Of a DNA stretch of 64,000 nucleotides, positions 43,923-54,676 are shown one piece after another; within the stretch, counting starts at the first letter, position 1, and each line of letters begins with the position of its first letter. The notes beneath the pieces were generated by a model. That model did not search any database. It saw only the letters and a program-made list of their open reading frames with translations, and was not told the origin of the DNA. The stretch spans positions 45,505,469-45,569,468 of the forward strand of contig OZ020485.1 in NCBI GenBank assembly GCA_963971405.1, in the 5' to 3' direction. Both the position numbers and the translations under genes were made by a program. This DNA is from Psococerastis gibbosa (lineage: Eukaryota; Arthropoda; Insecta; Psocodea; Psocidae).

Positions 43923-44984
43923 GCAGTTATTAATTGGCAATGGTCATAATATGAATGATTGGGGTACACTGAGGTGATTCTAATAATAATTATGCTGTTC
44001 AAAGGGTCCCAAGGGCCAACACCTATGCCAGCTCTACTCAATCTCTAATTATAAAAATGAATCCCTATATCCCTATGTCACGGCATCACGCGTGAACGGC
44101 TGGACCGATTTCACTATTTTTTTTTTTTGTTGTCAGAAAAAAAATTTAAAAATTGCGCGGATAATTAGAAAATTAGAAAATTCTGGAAATTGAAGTGTCA
44201 TGCGAGCCCCGATGGAGCGAGCAAGCCCCGCTTGTAAATAACAATAATAATAATCCCCACACTAAGACACTGAACTGAATTTAAACTGAATTCGCTACTG
44301 TGCCTAGTGATTGTCCACAGGGTCGTAGTAGCCAGAAATTCTTTTCGGGGGGGGGGGGGGTCCATCAGACATCAATTTAAAAGTGCATTCTATCTAGTGT
44401 ATCCGGACCCCCTGGACCCACCCTCTGGCCTTGATTTTCATGACATGACCTTATAAGCTTGCCTTCGGTGCTAAGAAAGCAAGCTTGTCCATGAGTACAT
44501 ATTTTGATAAAATCATGGATGTAGGGGGTATCTAAGTATTCAATGTCTACGGTTGGGACTATAGTCCCTATAGTAGGCAGCAAATGACATGGTAATGGAT
44601 TACCGGCCTGTGCGATTGTGAGCGGAATATTTGGTCATAAAAGGCAGCGCCAAAGTAATCATAGGCGTGAGAAAAGGATGGGCTATCACTCACTTTACAG
44701 TCGGACACATGGTAAAAAAAAAATCAGGCTATTTATTATTACAGTATATCGCCGGGAAGTTCAGAAAGTTTGGTTTTGAGCAAATAACTAACTATCCACA
44801 CCCAAATGGCCAACAAAGTACCAAATTTTATTCAATAGACAATTTTTTCACAGCTTTATAGCGTATGACTTGAAACTTCCTGGTTAGTTTCCTTCATGGT
44901 TCCAGCTGGTTAAAAACGGATTTTAGTATACTTCTATTTGAATGTTGCGGCACCCCCTCCCCCCGAACCGTTCTTATTTTTTTG
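43923..44984. other. Mostly unassigned
   Basis: 44040-44240 carries ATCACGCGTGAACGGCTGGA, a phrase common in arthropod repeat ends, and CGATGGAGCGAGC. The fragment is not classified. No gene. Confidence 0.4.
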
Positions 44985-45350
44985 CCCCAGAACCAAACTA
45001 GGCTATCGACCTATTGAGTTATGTTTAAATTAATAGGGACTACAATATCTCTGAATTTACAAATAAAAAAATCATTGGAGCCGATAATTTGATTTTTTAG
45101 GTTTTTGCTGGCCCCCAAAAATTAATTAGCCCAAAATAAAAAAAATAGTCCTCTGACATGATTTTTGTGAACTTGCATGCCAAATTTCATTACATTACCC
45201 ACAAATCGACAAACCGACCGACAGACAGACATTAAAAAAAAAAAAAAAAAAAAAAAATGGCTCAAATCGTGTAAATCCGTTGAAATCGTAAATTTCGACC
45301 ATCACAAAGCTTTCCTCGTATACTAACGTCCAAATAGGAAAGCAAAAAAC
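44985..45350 (-). mobile_element. Helentron-like repeat, 5' part, diverged
   Basis: In minus orientation it runs from GCTTTCCTATTTGGACGTTA through AAAGCTTTGTGATGGTCGAAA, a GTCTGTCTGTCGG run and CAAAAATCATGTCAGAGGAC. It is one of the more diverged copies. Confidence 0.65.
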
Positions 45351-45788
45351 GGACGGAAATTGGGCGGAGGAGCTCCATTTGCTCTTATTAAAGCTAAATC
45401 AGTCTATCATAGCTGGAGGGTGGAATCGCGTTCCTGGAAAGCTTCAGAGCTGACAAGTATAAACGATAATATCGTTGGCCTTGGAGAATTGTCCAGCCAC
45501 CCACCCACATACACGTTGGTTTGCTAGGATGTGGCCCTTGGCCAAATCAGGTAGGTATGCATCTAGATCAGGCACCACCGACACTAAATGTTGACTGAAT
45601 TAATGGTATCTGGTGCTTGCTGCGCCCCAACACCTTTAAGGAAACCAGTTTGGAAAACCGGGAAAAGGTCGAGTTAGGCAGCCCTTTCTGCAGCCATTGG
45701 TTTTTGGTAGGTAGCAAGGACCGACTTTTTATTGTAACCTGAGGTTTCACTTTCTGTCCATCGGGTTACGTCCCGTCTTTCCTTAGCT
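45351..45788. other. Unassigned sequence
   Basis: No gene or repeat end recognised. Confidence 0.35.
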
Positions 45789-45796
45789 CGGGTATC

Positions 45797-45971
45797 CAAG
45801 GGCGACGCCAGAGAGGGGCAAGGGGGCCACTGCCCCCCCTCCCCTAGAGCCTGCTACTGCTGTGCTATTACATGCTAAACTATAATAATTCTTTTACGAA
45901 ATGACTTTTTAAGGGGGTGGGGACCTACCACCTGCCCCCCCCCCCTAGCTGAAATCCTGACGTCACCCTTG
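45797..45971. mobile_element. hAT-type MITE, 175 bases
   Basis: Ends CAAGGGCGACGCCAG and CTGACGTCACCCTTG (13 of 15 inverted). Flanks CGGGTATC and CAGGTAGC match at 6 of 8. C/G homopolymer runs lie at both sides. Non-coding. Confidence 0.75.
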
Positions 45972-45979
45972 CAGGTAGC

Positions 45980-46792
45980 TGTGTCAATGTGATTTTGCTT
46001 CGCTATAGTCTGGGTATCGTTCGTCCCCGTAGCAACTCAATAAACCGCCTCACAAACTGGTTTTTAATTAAATTTCTATTTTCTCTGACAAGCGAGTTGT
46101 ATGTAAGTTTAAAAGGTAATTTGTTTGTTGAAAAGTTAAGTTTTATTCAATTAATTTTTGTTACTAACTTATGAATTTACTTATATACGGGAGTCATGAT
46201 TTTTGTAATTTACCCTGAAAATTGTACAAAAAAGAATCAGCCAGAAAATTAAATATGGCGCCCAGTTATTAATTTTTCATCAAATTGCGGTCATATTTTC
46301 ATACATTATCCATCCATTTCAAAAAATTGTTCCGGCGCCTTTATTAAACTTAAGTTACTAGTAGATAAATGGAAAAACGCCGTTATTGTGCATTGTCCTG
46401 AATATTTTACAAAAAAATAATCAACTGGAATATTCCAGATGGTGGCTAATTAATTAATTTTCGTTTGTGGTGACAGATTCTTAATTCTAAAGCTATTTTT
46501 TTTAGGTAGTCTACGCGCTTTTGTGGAATTCTTTCTCTACCTATTGCCGGCCTACTGCATACTGGAAGAAAATACTCCTAAACATGAGATTCAAGATGAT
46601 ATTTCTTAATTAGCATTTGCTTCTAGACAATTAGCAAAAGCTCGTGAAACACGTAGGCTATACGTGACGCTTAAAATTATGAATACAGCCTCATCTTTCA
46701 CTGAAAATAAAGACGATATTTCATTTCATTTCATCTTTCACTTAGTAAGAAAAAATTTCTCCTGATAAGCAAATGCCCTTGCTTAGCCCTTT
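45980..46792. other. Unassigned AT-rich sequence
   Basis: No convincing gene. AT-rich, with a TTTCATTTCATCTTTCA run near 46725. Confidence 0.35.
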
Positions 46793-46796
46793 CCGG

Positions 46797-48256
46797 TATG
46801 GTGAGCATACCAGTAACCCACCAACAAATTATTTTTTTTCTAGCAGCAGCCTGATCGAGGCAATCATAATACCGGTATTTATTTAATCCCCTGGTATTAA
46901 AAATGTAAACAAGATAATTTTATAATGGAAAGTGCTATTCAAAATTTGTTTGTTTACAGTTATAATCCTATGGTATTTATTTAACCCCGGTATTATAATC
47001 GCCTCGATCAGGCTGCTGAAGTACAGTGGGACTGAGGCAGTCCCACCTTACCAATGTTGCGCGTAAACACCATTTACTGATTTTAAATTTCAGCGCGAGG
47101 TTGGTGACCATTTCTGTCTTCCATTGAGATTTCCTTCTCTTCAACCACGCTTTTTTTTATGACAGCAAAGTGTTGAATTTTTTAAATGTTGATGAACATT
47201 TCTTTTGCTTCATTTTTTTCAAAACTAATTAATTAAACATTAAAGAGGTAAGTAATTTTGTTGTTTATAATTTATTTAATTTATTTTCTTACTTATCAGC
47301 AATTTATGTGGTGGGTTAGCAGATAAGTGATAACCCACCATCCCTGTTGGTCATTACGGTTTGTGATATGATAACCACTACAGTGTAAGTTATTATTGAT
47401 GCCAAACAATTAGCTGTTTCATGGTCTCTCCAGTTTACGTTTGTAAGTTCAAATGTTCTAACTCTGTTTCAGACTTTTGCTGACGTCATGTGGAAGTTAA
47501 AGAACACCAGGAAAATGAGGAAATTTGGGAAGCAATAGCATCTGATGGCGAGATTAGCAACAACGGATGGGAGTCCGGTGAGCATGAAGAAGAGGAGATT
47601 TCTGTACAGGAGGCATATGAGAGGGATGAAGGATTTTTATTTCATTGACGCTGCTGTAGTAAACAGCTATAAGAATTACGAAGGGCTGGGAAAAGAAGAA
47701 ACGCCCAAAACTTAAGCTGGACCCAAACTTTGAGCTTGGATTTTGCCAACAGCCAAGCGCCGAAAAACGTGGGGGAAGATCCATTGTGTTGGTGAGACGA
47801 AACAATCCTACACCCCCCCCCCCCCACGGAGAAGATACCTAGTCCAGGGCCGCATTTACCGCAAAGAACCACGAGGAGACGCTTTGGCTTCTGCAGCTCA
47901 AAAACCAATGAAGTGAGGACCTGCTGGGCTTGCCAATACTGTGCATAAAGGAAGAAAAAAAAATGGTTTCAGTCGTTTCCATGCATAGGCCTATGTAACT
48001 AACCTAACAAATATACAACAGATATAAAACTGCGTTTGTTTTTCAATTTTCCTGTGTTTCCTTGGTAAGCGGCCATTCGCTCTACTGGGATGGTGGGTCA
48101 CTGGCAGTCCCACCATAAAAGGTTCAAAAAAGGTTCAAAATAATAATAATAATAAATAACAAATGATACGCAGGTAACCAGTAAGCTTTAAATTGCCCCC
48201 TCAACAATTAACAATTAAGTAACTTTTTTCAAAAAAATAATTTGTACCTGAAAGGG
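46797..48256 (+). mobile_element. piggyBac-like element, internally deleted
   Basis: Starts CCCTTTCCGGTATG after TTAG and ends GTACCTGAAAGGG before TTAA, giving a 13-base terminal inverted repeat (CCCTTTC[C/A]GGTA) and a TTAA-type target with one side mutated. Inside are two ends of a transposase. At about 47480-47640 is an acidic N-terminal segment (IASDGEISNNGWESGEHEEE). At about 47640-47920 is a C-terminal segment with AAVVNSYKNYEG and a Cys-rich FGFCSS...CWACQYC block, like the zinc-binding domain at the end of piggyBac transposases. The central catalytic region is absent and the frame is broken, so it can only have moved in trans. Confidence 0.8.
46844..47018. mobile_element. Foldback MITE inside the piggyBac element
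   Basis: Arms CAGCAGCCTGATCGAGGC and inverse, about 45 bases each, around an AT-rich centre. No clear target duplication. It lies between the piggyBac terminus and its coding remnant and so is younger. Confidence 0.75.
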
Positions 48257-48260
48257 TTAA

Positions 48261-48727
48261 AATGTTTACGAGTAAGTTACCTACTACGCTACTGTATATA
48301 GAAACCAAAGCACATGCTCCAATTGTGTAAAGTATTGTATGTATATTGTATTGTAAAGTATATTAAATAGTTTACTATTCTTGTTACGAATTCGGCTGCT
48401 TATTGTCTTATCAGTGAGTCTCAAAAATGTACACATTTGAAATATAGCGCGTAAAATCCATAAATTGCGGTAAACCTAGGCAATTTGCAACCAATTAGGC
48501 CCTAACGTCGCCGTTGGTGGAAACTAATTGGTAGTTAGAACGGGTTTGCATCCCACATTCCCTGATTTTAGCGTTCCTCTGTATTTTTTGGGTCAGTCCA
48601 GTCACCTTCAACCAGGTCGAGTCGTATTAACATTGACCACAACATCAAAATATAGTAGTATATACTGTATAATGATATGCCTAATTACATAGTCGCCAAT
48701 AACGATGTCTCATATCCGAAATCGGAT
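48261..48727. other. Unassigned AT-rich sequence
   Basis: No gene or repeat end seen. Confidence 0.35.
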
Positions 48728-48735
48728 ACCTTTAC

Positions 48736-49663
48736 CAGTGGTTTCCAAACTGTGCTCAACGAGATCAAGAAAAAATAAAATTAATACTAAAATCAAATCA
48801 AATATATTTATTTACCGTTTTTTGTACAATTACTTAGTAATGTGGTTCAGAGGGGCACCTTTGGGCATTCCCGTGATGGGCCCCTCAATCTAATCCTAAA
48901 ATTAAATTAAAATTAAAATAGAGAAAATGTTGAAGTTTAAGAAATTACAGTTAAATAATAAAACCAAATACAAAGTGAACAAATTACATAAAATTAACAC
49001 GTATCCTTAGTTGGCATTCATTTGGTTCCTTAAAGTTTCTTTAATTCTTTGGAGGTTATCTGAACGCAATTGAATTTGCGTTTTAACTATTGAATTGACA
49101 TGGCGGTCTTAAGGTCTATTGGCAAAGTCCATTTATAAAATTAAAATATGAAGCTGAATGATATCGATCAACATTTTGGGGCAAGGGAAACCAGAATGTA
49201 TTTGACACAGAAAAACATGTGACAGCTATATGAAGAAACTCACATTCTGGGGAAGCAGCGATCCTAACGATTTATTTGAGACCTTGAGTTTGTGCGAGGA
49301 GGAAATTGGGTGCGTACCAGAAATAGTGCTATCTGACATTAAGGAGCATTTGGAGAGCTTGACCGAATCATTGGAAAAATATTTTCCGGCTGAAGAAATT
49401 GACTCGATTGTGGAAAATGATCGAAAAACTATTTATTGTTAGCAGAAAGCCACCCGCAGTAGCTGCAAAGCATACAATACTTCCCATTGAAGATTATATT
49501 AAAGTTAAACCAAGATAACATGTATTGAAAGTATGCTTTCTTATTACTATTCTTTAAATTAGGCTGGACTTCCACTACAGTGGAGAATGATCTGCCTTGA
49601 AGAGGCTCCGCGGAAATTTCTTCCCTAATCTGGTCCGCAGCCAAAAACGTTTGGAAACCACTG
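48736..49663 (+). mobile_element. hAT element remnant with ZBED/hAT-like coding fragment
   Basis: Terminal repeats CAGTGGTTTCCAAAC and GTTTGGAAACCACTG. Flanks ACCTTTAC and GCCTATAT agree at only 5 of 8, so the duplication is old. The plus strand at 49230-49442 encodes MKKLTFWGSSDPNDLFETLS then a leucine- and glutamate-rich stretch ending SLEKYFPAEE. I read this as the segment before the C-terminal domain of ZBED5/SCAND3-like hAT transposases. A LINE 3' end has inserted near the left end. The rest of the transposase is missing. Confidence 0.7.
48791..49100 (-). mobile_element. LINE 3' end nested in the hAT remnant
   Basis: In minus orientation the ORF2 end reads QLRSDNLQRIKETLRNQMNA before a stop. 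A 3' UTR follows with the imperfect palindrome GGGGCCCATCACGGGAATG and then AAATATATTTGATTTGATT as tail. 235 bases are nearly identical to 56887-57136. Confidence 0.75.
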
Positions 49664-50582
49664 GCCTATATTATTATTAATGCGTATTTTACTATATTAT
49701 AAAACAAAAACCGGCCGCCATACCATGTTGAATCCAGCGGACCAGAGCAGGTTCAAAGCTGCAGATAACTTGGTCGTGTGGACAGTGCCGGTAGGGAAAC
49801 ATGGTAGGACTTGTCCTGGTCACCTCCGAACTAATCGTGTGACTTCACTGTGTTTCCCAAGTGGTTCGGAATCCACTATAATCAGGAGGTCCACTGTCCT
49901 ATGGGCTGGCATAGGACAGTCAAGTCGGGGTCGCTCTATGGGCCCAAATGAGGCCTAAGTCGTTATTAACCCGACGAACACTACTAATACTACTATATTA
50001 TAAATAAATTATTACGTTCATTTGAACATTTCCTTGAAATTGTCTTTTAGTAAAGTTTTTTTTTTTTTTTTTTTAAGTTGCGGTTGCTGAAGGCCCGGAA
50101 CCGAATTTAAACTATACCGTACCTATAAAATTAGTGGCTTAAGCAAGCATTTAAGCATTTGAAATGTGCGTATAGTTGAATACAGACGAATGCATGCTAA
50201 ATTTCCGGAAACCAAGACTAGTAGTGCTGGCGCTGTCGAGACATCAAGCTGTAATAACGTGCTCCATTTCCTCCAAATTCCAATGTGACATACTAAATTG
50301 TATGCCCTCCTAATAGCTGGGTCCAATATTTTGGTTTTCTGTTTTAACTGCAGGCTTACTCAATTTTGGCTTCATACCTCCTAACCTGCTAATGTTATGT
50401 TCCTCTGTTCTTGCGTCACGGGAAATAGTCAACACAATCCAACCGCAGCCATAAGAAGTTCCAATTTAAAAAAAATCACAAGAGATGCCGGTGAACCAGG
50501 TACTAACCTTAGAATTAAGTGATACAGAACAATCCAGCTTCATCCAGCAGTTTGTGCTGTACCTCGGCCTGCAATGGGCTTA
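49664..50582. other. Mostly unassigned, with an interspersed repeat at 49812-49925
   Basis: 49812-49925 (GTCCTGGTCACCTCCGAACT, GTTCGGAATCCACTATAATC) is a third copy of the repeat at 23030 and 26845. A T run lies at 50056-50074. No gene. Confidence 0.45.
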
Positions 50583-50977
50583 GGCGGGGATACCACCAAC
50601 CGGCTAGGGCTAAATACAAAAACGGTGACGTGGTAGCAGACATTCAAGACTAAGGCGGGGTTTCCACCGACCTCGCATTGCAGAATGCAAATGACATTGA
50701 CGGAAATGTTTGTTTTCCTCTATGCCATAATTAAAATTGACCAATGATCGTACAGTAAAATCACAAAAAAACAAACTAAAATTAAAAAATGGCGTCATGG
50801 GATATGTTAATTACAAACATTTTAATACATTACTATAAAAAGAAAAATTCTAATTTCCGTCAATGTCATTTGCATTCTGCAATGCGAGGTCGATGGAAAC
50901 GCCACCTAAGTCTTGAATGTCTGCTACCACGTCACCGTTTTTGTATTTAGCCCTAGCCGGTCGGTGGAATCCCCGCC
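50583..50977. mobile_element. PIF/Harbinger-like MITE, copy e
   Basis: Same two-layer arms as copy a. Ends GGCGGGGATACCACC and GGTGGAATCCCCGCC. Flanking triplets are TTA and TTT, one base apart. Confidence 0.8.
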
Positions 50978-51409
50978 TTTGCCAAGTGGAAAGTAGAAAA
51001 AAAATCCAGCTTTCAAGAGGGCGCCATAAGAAATTTAAAAATAAAAAAATCACAAGAGATGCCGGTAAACCAGGCGTCAAAAGATACAAGTAGGTGATAA
51101 AGAAGCGCAGGTTCCGGTAGGTCAGTGACCGCGCAATTTGGGTTCTCAACCCCGCAAGTCCGCTTCAAATCACTTGATTCACGCGCAAATGGAATTGCCA
51201 ATCACATCACACCAAATGGCATAATAATGGTTGCTACTCAACACTGCCATTATAAAGAGCCGGTGCTAGGAAACGGGAATTCCCCTCCCCCATACAGTAC
51301 TACACAGCAGATCACATAACAAATGAAGAGGGTGCTCCAAAGGATAAACAGAGGCAGGTCGCTAACAACCTCCCAACGATAATAAAATAGAATAGACGGC
51401 ACCCAACCA
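50978..51409. other. Unassigned sequence
   Basis: No gene recognised. The segment AAAAAATCACAAGAGATGCCGG occurs twice (50471, 51045), once on each side of MITE e. Confidence 0.45.
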
Positions 51410-52082
51410 TAAGGCGCCCATTCCACCGACCGGCTAGGGCTATTTACAAAAACGGTGACGTGGTAGCAGACATTCAAGACTTAGGTGGCTCTTCCACCGA
51501 CCTCGCATTGCAGAATGCAAATGACATTGACGGAAATTAGAATTTTTCTTTTTATAGAAATCTATTAAAATGTTTGTACTTAACATATCCCATGACGCCA
51601 TTTTTTAATTTTAGTTTGTTTGTGATTTTACTGTATGATCATTGATCAATTTTAACTATGGCATAGAGGAAAATAAACATTTCCGTCAATTCTGCAATGC
51701 GAGGTCGGTGGAAACCCCGCCTACAGGGCTGGAACCAGGTCATATTTTTCCTAAAAAGTCATATTTTTCATTGGCAGTCATAAAATGTCATTATTTTCTT
51801 TACTTGGTCACAAAAGTCATATTTTCCCTTGTCGGAAATAATCAATTTATTATATCTTATTAGCTTAAAACCGTAAATTTCACGTTTTTTAAATTTAAAA
51901 GTAATTTGCGCCAACATAAACGTCGTGGTAGAAGCATTATACTTATTGTACCTATATTATATTAGAACTTCTTATATATTCTTATATATTATAGTATTCT
52001 GTGGGTAGAAGCATCGGGAGCTTGCAAGCATGCCTCCATATTATAAGGGCACAACATGCTGGCATTCACATGCACTTGCCCT

Positions 52083-52250
52083 TCTTTGATGGAGCTCCCA
52101 CACTGGCTACATTTTCTGGTCATGTTTCGGAGGGCATGTAAAGCAGGTGGTCCGGGTCTTCCTAGTTGAGTGTAAGAGAGGGCTTTATAGCCTTAACTCC
52201 GCTAGGCTGGCTTACTAATAGAACAAAAAAAAGTCCTTATTTATTTGCAC
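52083..52250 (+). mobile_element. SINE family 2, copy inside the hAT element
   Basis: Body and tail: CACACTGGCTACATTTTCTG, GGCATGTAAAGCAGGTGG, GTGTAAGAGAGGGCTTTATA, CTGGCTTACTAATAGAAC, then TTATTTATTT. The B box is mutated and the head lost. It supplies the start codon and first residues of the frame at 52166. Confidence 0.8.
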
Positions 52251-53400
52251 CTACACAAAGAAGCCAGCTACTGAAGAGCCGATCGTACATCCGCATCGTT
52301 TCGCTCTTGAAGACCAGCAACATGCGTGCTCAGATAATATTCATCTGCAAAAGCGCGAGGATTTTCACTCGTTTTAATGGCTTTTTCCAGTCGTCTGATC
52401 CGATGATTCATTTACTGTATTTGGAGTTAAATCGCTTGGCAAAAACTTTAATATTAAAGGTCTGCAAACCTGATGCTGTGGCTAAACTTGGAGTTAGCAC
52501 GGATGTTTTGTCGAAAAATCACCTACTTCCGTCTACTCAAATTATTCTAGATGAAGAGATAGTTGAAGAAATCGGCCGTTTAACCGATTTTGATCGATCA
52601 GCTTTTCTCTTGAATTTTCAAAACCATTTCGTTTCCGCTTGCAAGCACTTACTAGAGAAAAGCTCAATCAATAATAAGTTCATAAAGGCCTGCCGCTGCT
52701 TGCATCCTGATGAGCGCAGGAAAGCTGTTAGCATTGGGTGGTTGGTGACAGTAGCTCGCTCACTGCCTCTTCAAATCGATGAAGATCTCTTACAAGACGA
52801 GTGGCGACTTCTACAGTTAGAAACAGACTCTATCAAGTTTGAAGAGAACGTTAAAAGTATACCCATTGATGGCTCATTTTTTCCCCCCATCAAAACTGCT
52901 ACTGGAAAGCTGTCCTATCCAACTGTCACAAAGGTTGTCAAGGCAGTGTTATCTCTCTGGCATGGTAACGCGAACGTAGAGGGAGGATTCTCTGACTCTG
53001 CTCGTTATTTACTGGAAGATAGGGCAAGTATGAGCGAGCGGACGCTCAATGCTGCTATGCAGGTAAAAAGTAGTTTAAAATATATGGAAATCAAGCCCAG
53101 TTGGTGCCAGCCACCCAAAATCTAGTGAAATTGACGAGAAATGCCTGCAGTACATATAAAATGCACCTTGAAGATGAGAAGAAGAGAAAAGATGAAGAAG
53201 CCAAGAAAATTAAGGAAGCAGAAGAGCAAACATTGAATGAAAAAGAGGTACAAGCTAAAATGGCAGCTACTAGAACTGTGCTTCAAGACGAGGAATTGAA
53301 ATTAAAAGAGATGAAAAACAACGAGACTGCCAAAAGGAAAATAGAAAATAAACTATTCGAAGAAGCCAACAAAAGACAGATTTACAAAAAAATGACCTGA
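52166..53400 (+). pseudogene. hAT transposase, C-terminal part, frameshifted
   Basis: The frame 52166-53125 encodes 319 residues. Roughly the first 28 come from the SINE tail just upstream and are not transposase. From about residue 70 it looks like hAT transposase (FQSSDPMIHLLYLELNRLAK). Near residues 262-306 is the C-terminal dimerisation motif (LSLWHGNANVEGGFSDSARY, then SMSERTLNAAM). The protein then continues in the next frame from about 53101: VKLTRNACSTYKMHLEDEKK and a long Lys/Glu-rich coiled coil to 53400. That shift near 53100, plus the missing N-terminal zinc finger and first catalytic residues, make it a pseudogene. The long open frame still suggests a fairly recent loss. Confidence 0.75.
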
Positions 53401-53796
53401 GTGAAGTAGCCGTTGCTACTGCACTCCTAGATGGTGTCTCCAAAGTAAGAAAAGAAGTAGAGAAAGAAAAGAAAAACATTGATGCAACCGAAAAAACTGT
53501 AGAAAAAAAAACTATACTTATTTCACATTTTTTTTTAAAAAGTAGCCTAATTTTTCATTTTGTAATTATAGTAGCATGCTTTCTTTTTTCTTTTGATATT
53601 GCCTCTTTTGATTTCGATATGTAGGCCTACCTACCTACTATTCTACTTCTTAAGACATCTTTTTTGTACTGCTTTAAGTCATAAATTAGTCATAAATTTC
53701 ATTGCTGGTGGTCATAAAAGTCACATTTTCGTATGAGTATAATTGGTTCCAGCCCTGCGCCTAAGTCTTGAATGTCTGCTACCACGTCACTGTTTT

Positions 53797-54676
53797 TGCT
53801 TTCCAATTTATACGTAGTATAATTGCTTTCCAATTTATACGTAGTATAAGGAAAGCTTTGTGATGGTCGAAATTTTCGATTCCGAGATTTCAACGGATTT
53901 ACACGTTTTGAGGTCCCAGGAACCCAAAAAAGTGGTTTTTACAAAATGTCTGTCTGTCGGTCGGTCTGTCTGTTCGTCGATTTCCGGGCAAACTACTCAG
54001 TGGATTTGAGTGAAATTTGGCATGTAGGTTCACAAAAATCATACCTCGGGACCATTTTTTTTTTTTTTTTTTTTTGGGCTAACTCAATTTGGGGGGGGTT
54101 TTATTTTCAAAAAACTCCAAAAAAACGTCTAAAAAAATTATTTCTCAAAAACGGCTCCAACGATTTCTTTTAAATTCTCGTAGATTGTAGTCGTTATTAA
54201 TGTTGACAAAATGCGGGGGGTCGCTTGCCCCTTGATAGTTTGCTTCTGGGGGTAAAAAAATAAAAATAACTAAATTTTAATGAAAAAATGACTAAAAAAT
54301 GCGAAACCTTTCTATCGATGATCAAGCATGTTTTAGGTGTTAAATTGAGTAACGAAACCGGATAGGTTGCTTTCCCAAAAAGATATTTGGTTTTGCCCAA
54401 AAAATTATTTTTTGAAAAAAATGATAGAAAATTCGCGCTCAAATGCATTGCATGCCCTGCCATTATTGCTGTGTGGTAATTAATGTGTTTGTTTGACCTA
54501 TCGAGAATTTACCTCACTTCCAGTGACGTCAGGTGGACAACCGCCCGCCCCCCCCCCCCCCCGATATATCGGAAATTTAACCATAGGAAAAATATTTGCC
54601 ATAAAATTACTAATTTTCTCTATCTAATAATTTTGATAAATTGGAAAGCATGTTCGAGTGAACTCGGACCGGTTCT
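53797..54676 (+). mobile_element. Helentron-like repeat (HINE), copy 4, in MITE f
   Basis: Full-length copy whose first 29 bases are present twice in tandem (GCTTTCCAATTTATACGTAG at 53798 and 53829). GTCT/GTCG microsatellite near 53948; ATAAATTGGAAAGC near 54636; hairpin CGAGTGAACTCG; end GGACCGGTTCT. Comparison with intact MITEs shows the empty site as GTTTTTGTAAATAG, so insertion was into a T run with no target duplication needed. Confidence 0.85.

Larger units (their letters stand above)
51724..53757 (+). mobile_element. hAT transposon inserted in MITE f
   Basis: Perfect 14-base terminal inverted repeat CAGGGCTGGAACCA. CGCCTA is duplicated on both sides (51718-51723, 53758-53763). Standard hAT elements make 8-base duplications, so two bases may have been lost, or the enzyme may be a variant. 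Subterminal AAAAGTCATATTTT-type words occur at both ends. At 2.03 kb it is shorter than a typical autonomous hAT. Confidence 0.9.
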
